This document shows positions 1-9,453 of a stretch of DNA of 64,000 nt, one piece after another. The stretch spans positions 124,001-188,000 of the forward strand of contig NZ_CP021850.1 of the NCBI RefSeq assembly GCF_002896855.1. The letters are read 5' to 3'. The notes under the pieces were generated by a model that worked only from the letters and a program-made list of their open reading frames with translations, did no database searches and was not told the DNA's origin. Made by a program: the position numbers and the translations under genes. Each line of letters opens with the position of its first letter. Positions within the stretch are counted from its first letter, which is position 1. This DNA comes from Clostridium thermosuccinogenes. Lineage in GTDB: Bacteria > Bacillota > Clostridia > Acetivibrionales > DSM-5807.

Positions 1-1260
1 AAGGGATTCATAGATAAAAAGTTCGATATTTTAGACAGTGTAAAAGAAATAAATACCGGAAATAAAATACCTGTCACTTTAAGCATGGGCTTTGGCATAA
101 ACGGGAGTTCCTTCCTGGAGAGCTTTAATTTTGCCGCGGCCTCCATAGATATAGCATTGGGGAGGGGCGGAGACCAGGTAGTCATCAAGGATGGAGAAAA
201 ATTCAGCTTCTACGGCGGAAAAACCAGAGAGCTGGAGAAGCGCACAAGGGTCAAGGCCAGGGTTATTGCTTATGCCTTGAGAGAATTCATCGACCAGTCC
301 CCTCTGGTTTTGATAATGGGTCATGAAAAGGCCGATGTGGATTCTCTCGGCGCTTCCCTTGGCCTGTATAGGATTGTCAAAGAAAGAGGAAAAAATGCCC
401 ATATCGTGCTTAATGAAGTGAATTCTTCCATTAAAAATATAATGTCAAAGATAGAGCAGGACCAGGCTTATGATGGGGTATTTATAAGCGGGGATACAGC
501 TATGGAAATCGTAGATAACAATACGCTGCTTATCGTTGTTGACACCCATCGGCCAGGCTTTACGGAATGCCCTGAACTGCTGAAGCAAACCAGCCAGGTG
601 GTTGTTATAGACCATCATAGAAAAGGTGCGGATTTTATCCAGGATGCGGTGCTCACATACCAGGAAATATACGCTTCTTCCACCTGTGAGCTGGTCACTG
701 AAATACTGCAATACGTGGGGGATAAAATCAAACTGAGGCCAATTGAGGCTGAAGCCCTTTATTCCGGTATTGTAGTTGATACTAAGAACTTCACCTTCAA
801 AACAGGAGTCAGGACTTTTGACGCTGCTTCCTTCCTGAAAAGGCAGGGTGTGGATACTATATCTGTAAAGCAGCTGTTCCAGAATGACCTGGAAACATAT
901 ATTAATATATCCAATGTGGTGATGGCGGCGGATATCATAGATGACAGGATAGCCATATCGGTATGCCCGCCGGATATGAAGGATGCCCAGTTGATAGCCG
1001 CCAAATCTGCGGACCAGCTTCTGACCCTCACAGGAATTGCCGCTGCTTTTGTGCTCTGCCATGCCAACGGTGAGGTGGCTATAAGCGGAAGATCTTTGGG
1101 AGATATCAATGTGCAGATGATCCTTGAAAAATTAGGAGGCGGAGGACATCTCTCGGTTGCGGGTGCGCAGCTTCAGGGAATTTCAATGGAAGATGCGGTC
1201 GAAAAGCTAAAATATGCTATAATAGAATATATAAATGAAAGCAATAATGAAAAGCAATAA
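1..1260 (+). CDS. gdpP: GdpP-type c-di-AMP phosphodiesterase, 3' part
   Basis: The reading frame is already open at base 1, so only the C-terminal 419 residues are present; the membrane segments and PAS part lie outside the window. Visible in order: the end of a degenerate GGDEF domain ([10 protein letters not shown], with the signature replaced as in GdpP), then a DHH phosphoesterase domain ([12 protein letters not shown] near base 319 and [12 protein letters not shown] near base 600), then DHHA1 with [13 protein letters not shown] near base 1135. The family hydrolyses cyclic di-AMP to pApA at the membrane. It sits upstream of rplI and dnaB, the usual Firmicutes order gdpP-rplI-dnaB. Product family is certain; the true start is not visible. 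Confidence 0.95.
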   Translation, partial: KGFIDKKFDILDSVKEINTGNKIPVTLSMGFGINGSSFLESFNFAAASIDIALGRGGDQVVIKDGEKFSFYGGKTRELEKRTRVKARVIAYALREFIDQSPLVLIMGHEKADVDSLGASLGLYRIVKERGKNAHIVLNEVNSSIKNIMSKIEQDQAYDGVFISGDTAMEIVDNNTLLIVVDTHRPGFTECPELLKQTSQVVVIDHHRKGADFIQDAVLTYQEIYASSTCELVTEILQYVGDKIKLRPIEAEALYSGIVVDTKNFTFKTGVRTFDAASFLKRQGVDTISVKQLFQNDLETYINISNVVMAADIIDDRIAISVCPPDMKDAQLIAAKSADQLLTLTGIAAAFVLCHANGEVAISGRSLGDINVQMILEKLGGGGHLSVAGAQLQGISMEDAVEKLKYAIIEYINESNNEKQ

Positions 1261-1341
1261 CAACAGCGAATTGTCGGTGATGATTAAAAAAGTTCCATAC
1301 GATAGACATTCGATAAATATTGATGCCGGCTCAGGAAAAAG

Positions 1342-1357
1342 GCAGCCGGCTGGCTGC
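1342..1357 (+). other. GC-rich hairpin in the rplI leader
   Basis: GCAGCC (1342-1347) and GGCTGC (1352-1357) form a six-pair stem with a GGCT loop, about 48 bases before the rplI start. No T-tract follows, so it is not a classical terminator. It may be a leader structure or processing site between gdpP and rplI. Function unknown. Confidence 0.35.
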
Positions 1358-1404
1358 GTTTCATCAGTGGCTGAAAATTAATGAACCAAAGAGGAGGTTA
1401 TGTT

Positions 1405-1851
1405 ATGAAAGTCATATTGAAACAGGACGTTAAAGGCCTTGGTAAAAGTGGAGAAATGCATGAGGTCAGCGACGGATATGCAAGGAATTTTCTTTTGCCA
1501 AGGGGATTGGCAGTGGAAGCCAATGCAACTAATATAAATGAAATGAATGTAAAAAAAGAAGCCGAAAAGATGCGCAAAGACAAGGAACTGGCTAAAGCCA
1601 AGGAGCTGGCTGAAAGGTTAAAGGACATAACAGTGGTTATAAAGGCAAAAGCCGGTGAGAACGGCAAGCTGTTTGGCTCCATCACCAGCAAGGAAATAGC
1701 GGATAGGCTGAAGAGCGACTTTAAGATAGATATAGATAAAAGGAAAATACATCTTCCCGATGCGCTGAAATCCCTTGGTACGACAGAACTGGATGTGAAG
1801 CTGTATCCTGAGGTTAGCGCAAAGCTTAAGGTAAGGATTGAGCAGGAATAA
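1405..1851 (+). CDS. rplI: 50S ribosomal protein L9
   Basis: The 148-residue product begins [16 protein letters not shown] and continues with the L9 signature around [17 protein letters not shown], a long central helix rich in Lys/Glu (residues about 45-75) and a C-terminal domain with [13 protein letters not shown]9 binds 23S rRNA in the large subunit. An in-frame ATG exists at 1381, but GAGGAGG at 1391-1397 sits correctly for the ATG at 1405, and the resulting length fits the family (about 147-149). It lies between gdpP and dnaB as in many Firmicutes. Confidence 0.97.
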   Translation: MKVILKQDVKGLGKSGEMHEVSDGYARNFLLPRGLAVEANATNINEMNVKKEAEKMRKDKELAKAKELAERLKDITVVIKAKAGENGKLFGSITSKEIADRLKSDFKIDIDKRKIHLPDALKSLGTTELDVKLYPEVSAKLKVRIEQE

Positions 1852-1895
1852 ATGCTGAAAGCGTGATATCAAACATTATTCTTGGATATAATCTG

Positions 1896-1928
1896 GCGGT
1901 TGTGCCGGTGTTTTACCGGGACAACCGC
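1896..1928 (+). other. Strong hairpin downstream of rplI
   Basis: GCGGTTGT (1896-1903) plus CCGGT (1905-1909) pair with ACCGG (1915-1919) plus ACAACCGC (1921-1928); one G-G mismatch interrupts 13 base pairs around a five-base loop. It is not followed by a T-run, so it resembles an mRNA-stability or attenuation hairpin more than an intrinsic terminator. dnaB starts 94 bases further on. Confidence 0.45.
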
Positions 1929-2021
1929 TCATGCATGCGTATATGACCAAAAAGCTTTGGTTGTATTTTTATATTAAGAGTAAGCTTAATTATTAAAATT
2001 GATTAAATAAGAGGTAATGCT

Positions 2022-3359
2022 ATGGATATTGGTTCACTGGGAAGAATACCCCCGCAGAGTATAGAAGCAGAACAGTCCGTGTTGGGATCCATGCTTCTTA
2101 ACAGGGAGACTATACCGATAGTAACCGAAATTATAAAACCAGAAGATTTTTACAGGGAAGACAACAAGGAAATCTATGAGGCCATTCTGGATCTTTTTGA
2201 CCGGGGCGAACCAATTGATTTGATAACCGTGTCGGAACAGTTGAAGTTAAGGGGGACAATGGACGGGATAGGAGGCTTAGAATACCTCACCTATCTGGCC
2301 AATTCTGTGCCGACTACTGCAAATGCCAGGCATTATGCGCAAATCGTCGAGGAGAAATCCATTTTAAGAAATCTGATAAAGGCTTCCAGCGAGATTGTAA
2401 ACATGGGATATGAAGCTTCGGAAGAAGTTAACTATGTCCTGGATAAGGCGGAGAAAAGCATATTTGACATACTGCAGAAGCGAAACCTCAAAGGCTTCAC
2501 CCCGATAAAGGAAGTGCTGGTGGAGACTTTTAACAAGCTGGAAGAACTTTACAACAATAAAGGGCATGTAACAGGAATACCTACAGGGTTCAGCGATCTT
2601 GATTTCAAGACCTCAGGGCTTCACAACTCGGATCTGATATTGATTGCTGCCCGGCCTGCCATGGGGAAGACGGCATTTGCCCTTAATATTGCCCAACATG
2701 CTGCAGTTCACGAAAAGGTTCCTGTAGCCATATTCAGCCTTGAGATGTCCAAAGAACAGCTTGTGAACAGGATGCTTTGCTGCGAAGCGATGGTGGACAG
2801 CCAAAAGATGAGAACCGGAAAGCTGGAGGATGATGACTGGCAAAAGGTTGCCAAGGCTTTGGGGCCTCTGTCTGAAGCTCCGATATACATAGATGATACC
2901 CCTGGCGTTTCAGTAATGGAGTTAAGGGCGAAATGCCGAAGACTTAAGCTGGAAAAAGGTCTTGGCCTTGTAGTTATAGACTACCTGCAGCTCATGCAGG
3001 GTAGAGGGAAGAGTGACAGCAGGCAGCAGGAGATATCAGAAATATCCAGATCATTGAAAATCCTGGCGAAGGAAATCAATGTCCCTGTCATTACCCTTTC
3101 CCAGCTCAGCCGCGCCCCGGAGGCCAGAACAGACCACAGGCCGATGCTGAGCGACCTCAGGGAGTCGGGGGCTATAGAGCAGGATGCGGATATAGTAATG
3201 TTTTTGTATAGGGATGATTATTATAATCCTGATACGGAAAAAAAGAATATTGCTGAAGTGATATTGGCCAAACATAGAAACGGTTCGACCGGGACGGTGG
3301 AACTGGTATGGCTCGGGCAGTATACAAAATTTGCAAATCTGGAAAAGTTCAGAGGATAG
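2022..3359 (+). CDS. dnaB: Replicative DNA helicase DnaB/DnaC
   Basis: A 445-residue hexameric 5'-3' helicase of the replication fork. The N-terminal DnaB domain (residues about 8-110, starting IPPQSIEAEQSVLGSML) is followed by a linker and a RecA-like motor. Walker A is AARPAMGKTAF (about residue 208), Walker B is VVIDYLQLM (about 318), and later motifs include SQLSRAPEAR and LRESGAIEQDAD. AAGAGGT precedes the ATG. Length and motif order are normal for Firmicutes. The tilS gene follows after 22 bases, suggesting cotranscription. Confidence 0.97.
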   Translation: MDIGSLGRIPPQSIEAEQSVLGSMLLNRETIPIVTEIIKPEDFYREDNKEIYEAILDLFDRGEPIDLITVSEQLKLRGTMDGIGGLEYLTYLANSVPTTANARHYAQIVEEKSILRNLIKASSEIVNMGYEASEEVNYVLDKAEKSIFDILQKRNLKGFTPIKEVLVETFNKLEELYNNKGHVTGIPTGFSDLDFKTSGLHNSDLILIAARPAMGKTAFALNIAQHAAVHEKVPVAIFSLEMSKEQLVNRMLCCEAMVDSQKMRTGKLEDDDWQKVAKALGPLSEAPIYIDDTPGVSVMELRAKCRRLKLEKGLGLVVIDYLQLMQGRGKSDSRQQEISEISRSLKILAKEINVPVITLSQLSRAPEARTDHRPMLSDLRESGAIEQDADIVMFLYRDDYYNPDTEKKNIAEVILAKHRNGSTGTVELVWLGQYTKFANLEKFRG

Positions 3360-3381
3360 GTGGTTAGTTGCCAATTAGAAT

Positions 3382-4788
3382 ATGCTGAAAGATAGGATAC
3401 TGGATACCATCAATAAGTATAAACTGATAGAAAAGGGAGAAGGTGTGGTCGTTGGTGTTTCCGGCGGCCCGGATTCCGTATGCCTTTTGCACGTATTGAA
3501 TTCCCTTTCGGAAAACTTAAAGCTCAGGCTGTTTGCGGTTCATATAAACCATATGCTGCGCGGTGAAGAGGCAGATGCTGATCAGAAATATGTAGAAAGC
3601 TTGTGTGAAAAACTCGGGGTGCCTTTGTATGTGCGTTCCTTTGACATAGGTGGAATTGCTGCCCGGGAAGGCATTTCCCTTGAGGAAGCCGGCAGGGAAA
3701 TCCGATACCGCGAGTTTGATAAAATATCCCGGGATGTGGGCGCTGATAAAATAGCTGTAGCCCATAACAGGAATGACCAGGCTGAGACCGTGCTTATGAA
3801 TATTATGCGCGGTACAGGCATGGATGGACTGAAAGGGATGGATTTTAAACGTGGAAATATAGTCCGGCCCCTTTTGGAAATAGACAGAAAAGATATTGAG
3901 GAGTATTGCAGAATCCATTCGTTAAACCCCAGAACTGACAGCTCCAATCTGGAAAGCTTATATACAAGGAATAAGATACGTCTTGAATTGATACCGCATA
4001 TGAGCAGGCTGTCCGGGACAGATATAACGGAAAGCCTTTTCAGGATGTCGAGACTTATCAAAGAGGATAGCGAGTTCATAGAAGATGCAGCAATTCAAGC
4101 TTTTTGTGAAAGCACTTCAGCAAAGGATGCCGGGGAAATATGTTTGGATGTTGAAAAGCTGAAGAAAAATCCCCCGGCAATATTAAAAAGAGTAATCCGC
4201 TTGGCAGTGAGGGAAATCAAGGGTAATCTGAAAGGCATTGAAAATGTGCATGTGGAAAAGGCTGTAGATCTGTGTATAAACGGTCAGACGGGAAAACAGA
4301 TTCACCTTCCTTCCGGGCTTAAGATATCAAAGTCTTACAATGTTCTTAAGATATCCAAAATCAAAGACCTGAAGAAAACACCAGCCTTTTGCGAACAGGT
4401 TAAAATACCGGGTACGACTGTGGTTGAACATCTCGATGCTGTTCTCACCGCCGATATTTTGCCCAATGACGGAGATTTTTCATTCCAAGGAAATGTCAAA
4501 AACCGGTCCCTGGTTCAATTTTTTGATTATAATAGGCTCTATGATGGAATATATATCAGGAATAGAAAAAATGGTGATGTTTTTAAGCCATATAAATCCA
4601 ATGGGACAAAAAAGCTTAAGGAATATTTCATTGATTGCAAAATTCCTAAAGAGATAAGAGATGAAATACCCGTCATTGCCTGCGGCAACGAAATAGTTTG
4701 GATAATCGGGCATAAAATAAGTGATAAATTTATAGTAACTGAAAATACTAAAAACATATTAAGGCTAGAATATAAATGCGCAAAGTAA
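3382..4788 (+). CDS. tilS: tRNA(Ile)-lysidine synthetase
   Basis: A 468-residue enzyme that converts C34 of the AUA-decoding tRNA(Ile) to lysidine using ATP and lysine. The PP-loop is GVSGGPDSVCLL at residues about 26-37; the catalytic domain continues with HINHMLRGEEAD and AHNRNDQAETVLMN. Residues about 210-300 look like the TilS substrate-binding domain, and the C-terminal domain (about 385-468) carries the KPYKSNGTKKLKEYF region typical of the family. It lies between dnaB and ftsH. The hpt gene often found between tilS and ftsH in Firmicutes is absent here. Confidence 0.95.
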   Translation: MLKDRILDTINKYKLIEKGEGVVVGVSGGPDSVCLLHVLNSLSENLKLRLFAVHINHMLRGEEADADQKYVESLCEKLGVPLYVRSFDIGGIAAREGISLEEAGREIRYREFDKISRDVGADKIAVAHNRNDQAETVLMNIMRGTGMDGLKGMDFKRGNIVRPLLEIDRKDIEEYCRIHSLNPRTDSSNLESLYTRNKIRLELIPHMSRLSGTDITESLFRMSRLIKEDSEFIEDAAIQAFCESTSAKDAGEICLDVEKLKKNPPAILKRVIRLAVREIKGNLKGIENVHVEKAVDLCINGQTGKQIHLPSGLKISKSYNVLKISKIKDLKKTPAFCEQVKIPGTTVVEHLDAVLTADILPNDGDFSFQGNVKNRSLVQFFDYNRLYDGIYIRNRKNGDVFKPYKSNGTKKLKEYFIDCKIPKEIRDEIPVIACGNEIVWIIGHKISDKFIVTENTKNILRLEYKCAK

Positions 4789-4938
4789 TAGCTGGTATTT
4801 ATTGTGTTTTATTTTCGTTTATGTTAATATATTAGTTAATATTGGGCAAAAGTGAAGTAAATAACAGGTTGCAAGATACAGATATTTTGGATATAGATTT
4901 TGACAGCTTTTTATTATTCAGAATGAGGAGGGAGCTAT

Positions 4939-6756
4939 TTGAAGTATTTCAAGGGATTAAGTTTTTATATAGTACTTTTCGTAATAATTATTTTTGTCCT
5001 TATGATGTTACAAGGTACTGATAATCCTCAAGAAAAAAATTATTCGGATCTGTTGACTGAAATAAACAATTCCAATGTAAAGACAATTGTGCTGCAGGGT
5101 AATGAGGCCACCGTAGAGTTTGTTAACAATCCGGATCCTGATTCAAGAAATAGGTATCTGGTAAATATACCATCCGTAGATTCGTTTACTGAATTGGTCA
5201 ATGATGCGGTCTTGAATAACAAAGTGAAGACCTTTAGGTATACACCACCACCATCACCTCCGTGGTGGGTAGCTATACTGCCAACTTTAGGATTGATAGT
5301 GGTATTTGTGCTCTTTTGGGTGTTTTTTCTCCAGCAGTCCCAGGGTGGTGGAGGAAATAGGGTGATGTCCTTCGGCAAAAGCAGGGCTAAAATGACCACC
5401 GACGATAAAAGGAAGATAACCTTTGACGATGTTGCTGGTGCAGATGAGGAAAAAGAAGAGCTGAAGGAAATAGTTGAATTCCTTAAGCAGCCCAAGAAGT
5501 TTGTGGAACTGGGAGCCAGGATTCCCAAAGGCGTTCTGCTGGTGGGACCTCCCGGTACAGGAAAAACCTTGCTGGCAAAAGCAGTTTCAGGAGAAGCCGG
5601 GGTTCCGTTTTTCAGCATAAGCGGTTCGGACTTTGTGGAAATGTTCGTGGGTGTCGGTGCTTCCCGTGTAAGGGATTTGTTTGAACAAGCGAAGAAAAAT
5701 GCTCCGTGCATTGTGTTCATAGACGAGATAGACGCAGTAGGAAGGCATAGAGGCGCTGGCTTAGGCGGTGGACATGATGAACGGGAGCAGACACTTAACC
5801 AGTTACTGGTGGAAATGGATGGTTTTGGAGTCAATGAAGGTGTTATAATACTGGCTGCTACAAACCGTCCTGATATTCTGGACCCTGCCCTTTTAAGACC
5901 TGGCAGATTCGACAGAAGAGTTGTAGTGGGACTGCCGGATGTAAAAGGAAGGGAGCAGATACTTAAAGTTCATGCGAGAGGAAAGCCTTTGGGAGACGAT
6001 GTTCATCTGGATGAGCTTGCCAAGAGCACTCCCGGATTTACCGGAGCTGATCTGGAAAATCTCCTGAACGAAGCGGCTCTCCTGGCTGCAAGAAAGAACA
6101 AGCGTCAGATAAATATGGAAGAAGTCAAGGAAGCAACCTTTAAAGTAGTCATGGGCCCCGAAAAGAAGAGCAGGGTTATGAGCGAGAAAGAGAAGAGGCT
6201 TACGGCATATCATGAAGCCGGCCATGCTATAGCAGTAAAGGTAGTGTCCACTACCGACAGGGTGGACAGAATATCCATAATTCCTTCGGGAATGGCAGGA
6301 GGATATACCTCCTTCAAACCCGATGAAGACAAGAGATACCATACCAAGTCCCAGTTGATGGAGTCCATAGTGATTGCGCTGGGAGGAAGAGCAGCAGAAG
6401 AGATCGTGCTGGGAGAAATAAGCACAGGAGCTTCCGGAGATCTGAAGCAGGCTAATAACGTGGCAAGAAGCATGATAACCAAATATGGTATGAGCGAAAA
6501 ACTTGGAAACCTCATTTTCGGAGATGAGAATGATGAAGTTTTCATCGGCCGCGATTTAGCTCATTCCAGGAATTACAGCGAGGAAGTTGCAGCCGCTATT
6601 GACAAGGAAGTCAAGAATATAATAGACGAAGCATATCAGAGGTCAAAGACTGTATTGATGGAAAACATAAATAAGCTGCATAAGCTTGCAGAAGCCCTTC
6701 TGGACAAGGAAAGAATCGAAGGGGAAGAGTTTGAAGAAATATTTGCAAATGCTTAG
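4939..6756 (+). CDS. ftsH: ATP-dependent zinc metalloprotease FtsH
   Basis: A 605-residue membrane AAA+ protease that degrades unassembled membrane proteins and regulators. Two membrane segments (about residues 5-24 and 110-130) flank an extracytoplasmic loop; the AAA module has Walker A GPPGTGKT (about 207), Walker [12 protein letters not shown] and the second region of homology RPGRFDR; the protease domain has the zinc site HEAGH (about 428). The start is a TTG at 4939 after GAGGAGGGAG. Length is slightly short of 610-650 but complete. Confidence 0.97.
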   Translation: MKYFKGLSFYIVLFVIIIFVLMMLQGTDNPQEKNYSDLLTEINNSNVKTIVLQGNEATVEFVNNPDPDSRNRYLVNIPSVDSFTELVNDAVLNNKVKTFRYTPPPSPPWWVAILPTLGLIVVFVLFWVFFLQQSQGGGGNRVMSFGKSRAKMTTDDKRKITFDDVAGADEEKEELKEIVEFLKQPKKFVELGARIPKGVLLVGPPGTGKTLLAKAVSGEAGVPFFSISGSDFVEMFVGVGASRVRDLFEQAKKNAPCIVFIDEIDAVGRHRGAGLGGGHDEREQTLNQLLVEMDGFGVNEGVIILAATNRPDILDPALLRPGRFDRRVVVGLPDVKGREQILKVHARGKPLGDDVHLDELAKSTPGFTGADLENLLNEAALLAARKNKRQINMEEVKEATFKVVMGPEKKSRVMSEKEKRLTAYHEAGHAIAVKVVSTTDRVDRISIIPSGMAGGYTSFKPDEDKRYHTKSQLMESIVIALGGRAAEEIVLGEISTGASGDLKQANNVARSMITKYGMSEKLGNLIFGDENDEVFIGRDLAHSRNYSEEVAAAIDKEVKNIIDEAYQRSKTVLMENINKLHKLAEALLDKERIEGEEFEEIFANA

Positions 6757-6763
6757 TAAGCAT

Positions 6764-6801
6764 AGGGCATGCTGCACGTGGGGCAGAAAGCAGTATGCCC
6801 T
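6764..6801 (+). terminator. Hairpin after ftsH, possible terminator
   Basis: AGGGCAT-G-CTG (6764-6774) pairs with CAG-T-ATGCCCT (6791-6801) around a 16-base loop, eight bases after the ftsH stop. The downstream sequence TGTTTGC is only weakly T-rich, so termination is inferred from position and stem strength. The rest of 6802-6998 shows no gene; it contains a short direct repeat GGTGATTTCCAA (two copies near 6880-6905). Confidence 0.45.
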
Positions 6802-6998
6802 TGTTTGCTGGAAATAAGCGGTATTTCTCCATACCCCGGCATGGATTTGAGACGGTGTTTATTCTTGGAGTCATTTTCAGTGGTGATTTCCAACGGTGAT
6901 TTCCAAAAGTGAGATGATGTTTTGTCTGGATTTGATGTTTGGCTTGACTTGAAATAGCATGTATGATAGATTTTAGATGGGTTTTTGTTGAATAAAGC

Positions 6999-7027
6999 TT
7001 TTCAGTAGAATTAATTTTTAATATAAT
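6999..7027 (+). promoter_or_regulatory. Sigma-A-type promoter of the SAM riboswitch/metK unit
   Basis: TATAAT at 7022-7027 is preceded at 17 bases by TTTTCA at 6999-7004. It places the transcription start a few bases before the riboswitch P1 stem at 7036. Confidence 0.6.
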
Positions 7028-7035
7028 ACGGAGAA

Positions 7036-7140
7036 CCTTATCAAGAGAGGTGGAGGGACTGGGCCCTATGAAACCCGGCAACCGGCTTATTGCATCGGTG
7101 CCAATTCCTGCTGGCTGTATATGCAGTCGGAAAGATGAGG
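7036..7140 (+). promoter_or_regulatory. SAM-I (S-box) riboswitch aptamer
   Basis: The sequence carries the S-box core in order: TCAAGAGAGGTGGAGGGACT, the GGCCC-TATGAAACC segment, GGCAACC, then GGTGCCAATTCC, and AAAGATGAGG. P1 is visible as CCTTATC (7036-7042) with GATGAGG (7134-7140), seven pairs with one G-T wobble. With SAM bound, P1 is stabilised and the downstream terminator can form. Placement directly before metK is the classic arrangement, giving feedback control of SAM synthesis. Confidence 0.96.
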
Positions 7141-7151
7141 ATAGAAAAGGA

Positions 7152-7176
7152 CCTCTTCTTCCAAGAGGCTTTTTTT
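7152..7176 (+). terminator. Expression-platform terminator of the SAM riboswitch
   Basis: CCTCTT (7152-7157) pairs with AAGAGG (7163-7168) and is followed by a run of T. CCTCTTC can alternatively pair with the P1 3' strand GATGAGG (7134-7140) with one mismatch, which gives the expected antiterminator when SAM is low. Confidence 0.85.
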
Positions 7177-7251
7177 ATAAATAATTAATGAAGCAGTATG
7201 GCAGACAGTATCATATTATTTATCTCTGTTTAAGATTAAGGAGTGTTTATT

Positions 7252-8445
7252 ATGGGAAGAAGATTATTTACTTCAGAATCAGTTACCGAAGGGCATCCGG
7301 ATAAAATCTGCGATCAGATATCCGATGCCGTATTGGATGCAATTTTAGCAAAGGATCCGGCAGCGAGAGTAGCTTGTGAAACAGCTGTGACCACCGGCCT
7401 GGTGCTGGTTATGGGTGAGATAACCACCAATTGCTACGTGGATATACCTGATATCGTTAGAAAGACAATAAGAGAGATAGGTTATGATAGGGCAAAATAC
7501 GGTTTTGATGCGGAAACGTGTGCTGTTCTGACCTCTATTGATGGTCAGTCTCCTGATATTGCCATGGGTGTGGACAAGGCATTGGAGGCTAAAACCGGGG
7601 AGATGACTGAAGATGAAATTAATGCCATAGGTGCCGGGGATCAGGGAATGATGTTCGGTTTCGCATGTGATGAAACTCCGGAACTAATGCCCATGCCGAT
7701 TTCACTGGCTCATAGAATTGTGAAAAGATTGAGCAGCGTGAGAAAGGACGGAACCCTTCCCTATCTTCGCCCGGATGGTAAGTCCCAGGTGACAGTTGAA
7801 TATGATGGGGACAAGCCTGTCAGAATAGACACCGTTCTGGTTTCCACCCAGCATGGCCCTGAAATTGACCATGATACCATCGAAAGAGATATAATAGAAA
7901 AGGTAATAAAGCCTACATTGCCGGAAAGTCTGGTTGACGACAGGACAAGGTTCCTCGTAAATCCTACGGGCAGGTTTGTTGTAGGTGGACCTCAGGGGGA
8001 TTCAGGACTTACGGGAAGAAAGATAATTGTTGACACATACGGAGGCTATGCAAGGCATGGTGGAGGAGCATTTTCAGGAAAAGATCCCACCAAGGTGGAC
8101 CGTTCAGCGGCTTATGCTGCCAGGTATGTGGCAAAAAATATAGTTGCTGCAGGTCTTGCCCGTAAATGTGAAGTCCAGCTGGCCTATGCCATAGGGGTTG
8201 CCAGGCCGGTATCCATAATGATTGATACTTTCGGGACAGGCATAATTCCGGAGGACAAGCTGGTGAGCCTGGTAAACAAGCATTTTGATCTCAGGCCTGC
8301 CGGCATAATTAAAACTCTGGACTTAAGGAGACCTATATACAGAAAGACAGCGGCATATGGGCACTTTGGAAGAAATGATGAAGACTTTACATGGGAGAAG
8401 ACCGATAAGGCTGAGATTCTAAGAAACGAGGCCCTGCATTTATAA
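7252..8445 (+). CDS. metK: S-adenosylmethionine synthetase
   Basis: A 397-residue enzyme making SAM from methionine and ATP. Motifs in order: [17 protein letters not shown] at the N-terminus (methionine/ATP binding), the [10 protein letters not shown] hexapeptide region (about residue 117), and [19 protein letters not shown] (about 263, P-loop-like). A GTG at 7243 is in frame, but AAGGAG at 7238-7243 fits the ATG at 7252. Expression should fall when SAM is abundant through the upstream S-box. A strong terminator follows. Confidence 0.98.
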   Translation: MGRRLFTSESVTEGHPDKICDQISDAVLDAILAKDPAARVACETAVTTGLVLVMGEITTNCYVDIPDIVRKTIREIGYDRAKYGFDAETCAVLTSIDGQSPDIAMGVDKALEAKTGEMTEDEINAIGAGDQGMMFGFACDETPELMPMPISLAHRIVKRLSSVRKDGTLPYLRPDGKSQVTVEYDGDKPVRIDTVLVSTQHGPEIDHDTIERDIIEKVIKPTLPESLVDDRTRFLVNPTGRFVVGGPQGDSGLTGRKIIVDTYGGYARHGGGAFSGKDPTKVDRSAAYAARYVAKNIVAAGLARKCEVQLAYAIGVARPVSIMIDTFGTGIIPEDKLVSLVNKHFDLRPAGIIKTLDLRRPIYRKTAAYGHFGRNDEDFTWEKTDKAEILRNEALHL

Positions 8446-8480
8446 TATGAAATATATATGTTGGATTCCCTTTTGGGTAG

Positions 8481-8513
8481 AAAACCGGACAGCACATACT
8501 GTCCGGTTTTTTT
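8481..8513 (+). terminator. Intrinsic terminator of metK
   Basis: AAAACCGGACAG (8481-8492) and CTGTCCGGTTTT (8499-8510) form a 12-pair stem with a six-base loop, followed by more T residues. Confidence 0.92.
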
Positions 8514-8564
8514 AGTGTAACAAATGCCACCCTGAAGCATATCATATAGGTACGGGGGGATGGT

Positions 8565-8927
8565 ATGGGTAAAATACTTTTTGAAGTGGTTGTAAGCGTT
8601 TTGGCCATATACGGAGCTATTACCCTGGCTTCACAAATTATCAATTCCATACGTTGTGGCAAGTATAGAAAGAATCCCGGAATAAAATTGATACTGGCAG
8701 TAAAAAACCAGGAAGATGTGATAGAGGGAATCATCCGGGGAATATATAGAGCAGGGCTGTTGGAGAAGGCAATGTGCAGCGGGCACCTCACAGTTCTGGA
8801 TATGGGTTCGAAGGATGATACGGTAAAGATTCTTATGAAGCTCAAGAAATATTACCAGGATTTTGATATAGCAGAAGCCGGGGATATTAATGCTATATTG
8901 GAAAGCTTCAGCAATAAAGATCCTTAA
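8565..8927 (+). CDS. Small membrane-anchored protein resembling a glycosyltransferase N-terminus
   Basis: 120 residues. One membrane segment (about 4-24, LFEVVVSVLAIYGAITLASQ) is followed by a soluble part KLILAVKNQEDVIEGIIRGIYR...LTVLDMGSKDDTVKIL, which has the beta-alpha-beta pattern of the first half of a family 2 glycosyltransferase: a first strand, a helix with acidic residues, and a D-x-G-S-x-D-D-T segment. The second half with the DXD site is missing. It could be a diverged non-catalytic domain or a truncated enzyme. ATG follows GGGGGGATGG, and the gene lies alone after the metK terminator. Function not recognised. Confidence 0.7.
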   Translation: MGKILFEVVVSVLAIYGAITLASQIINSIRCGKYRKNPGIKLILAVKNQEDVIEGIIRGIYRAGLLEKAMCSGHLTVLDMGSKDDTVKILMKLKKYYQDFDIAEAGDINAILESFSNKDP

Positions 8928-9453
8928 GAGGCTTCCCGCACAGTGAAAAATCTATGAATTGCCGGCAATACATATTGGGCTTTTATTAAGCAGCAATTTG
9001 GTTTATACTTAAATTAACTCATTGTGTTAGCATTTTCGATAGCAAAGTTCCGAGTAAAAGAGCTAGTAAAGCTTGTTATGGGGCAAATCAACTCACTTCG
9101 TTCAGGTGATTTGCCTTATCCTCCACTTCGCTAACATGGATGTCGCATTTTGAAAAATAGAAAACGAGGAAATGCGACTTACCATTTTAGCCAGCGTTGG
9201 ACTATGTACAAGCTTGAAACTTTAGATTACGCTGTCTATACTTCTATTGACTCTCCACAACGCTATCTTAAATTAGCTAACACAACAAATTAAAATATAT
9301 CGATTTTTCTATAAAATAACTCGGCCGACTTTACTAACTAATTATACTGACTTTGCAGTTGCTTATGGAGAATATTTACAGATGAACAACCGGAACGGAC
9401 ACGGAATTTTGGGTACAACCGGCGAGTTTAATAAATGTGCATGAGGGTAGTAA
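8928..9453. other. 526-base non-coding stretch before recD2
   Basis: No credible reading frame. Bases 9013-9293 are an inverted-repeat-rich block described separately. Bases 9294-9453 hold nothing recognised apart from the recD2 ribosome site GAGGG at 9443-9447. Confidence 0.6.
9013..9293. repeat. Nested inverted-repeat block, MITE-like element or structured RNA
   Basis: Outer arms TTGTGTTAGC (9022-9031) and GCTAACACAA (9276-9285) are perfect inverted repeats with imperfect AT-rich extensions. Moving inward, GATAGC (9038-9043) matches GCTATC (9262-9267), and AAGCTTGT (9069-9076) matches ACAAGCTT (9208-9215). Two hairpins sit inside: GGCAAATCA (9082-9090)/TGATTTGCC (9107-9115) and GTCGCATTT (9142-9150)/AAATGCGAC (9170-9178). 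Alternative pairings also exist, such as AGCGTTG (9193-9199)/CAACGCT (9258-9264). The layout fits a miniature inverted-repeat element or a folded RNA. No target duplication could be confirmed and no transposase is nearby. Confidence 0.6.

Noticed and set aside
5040-5834. 264-codon minus-strand frame inside ftsH
   Set aside because: It is fully antisense to the well-supported ftsH, and its Ser/Pro-rich product is typical of a shadow frame.
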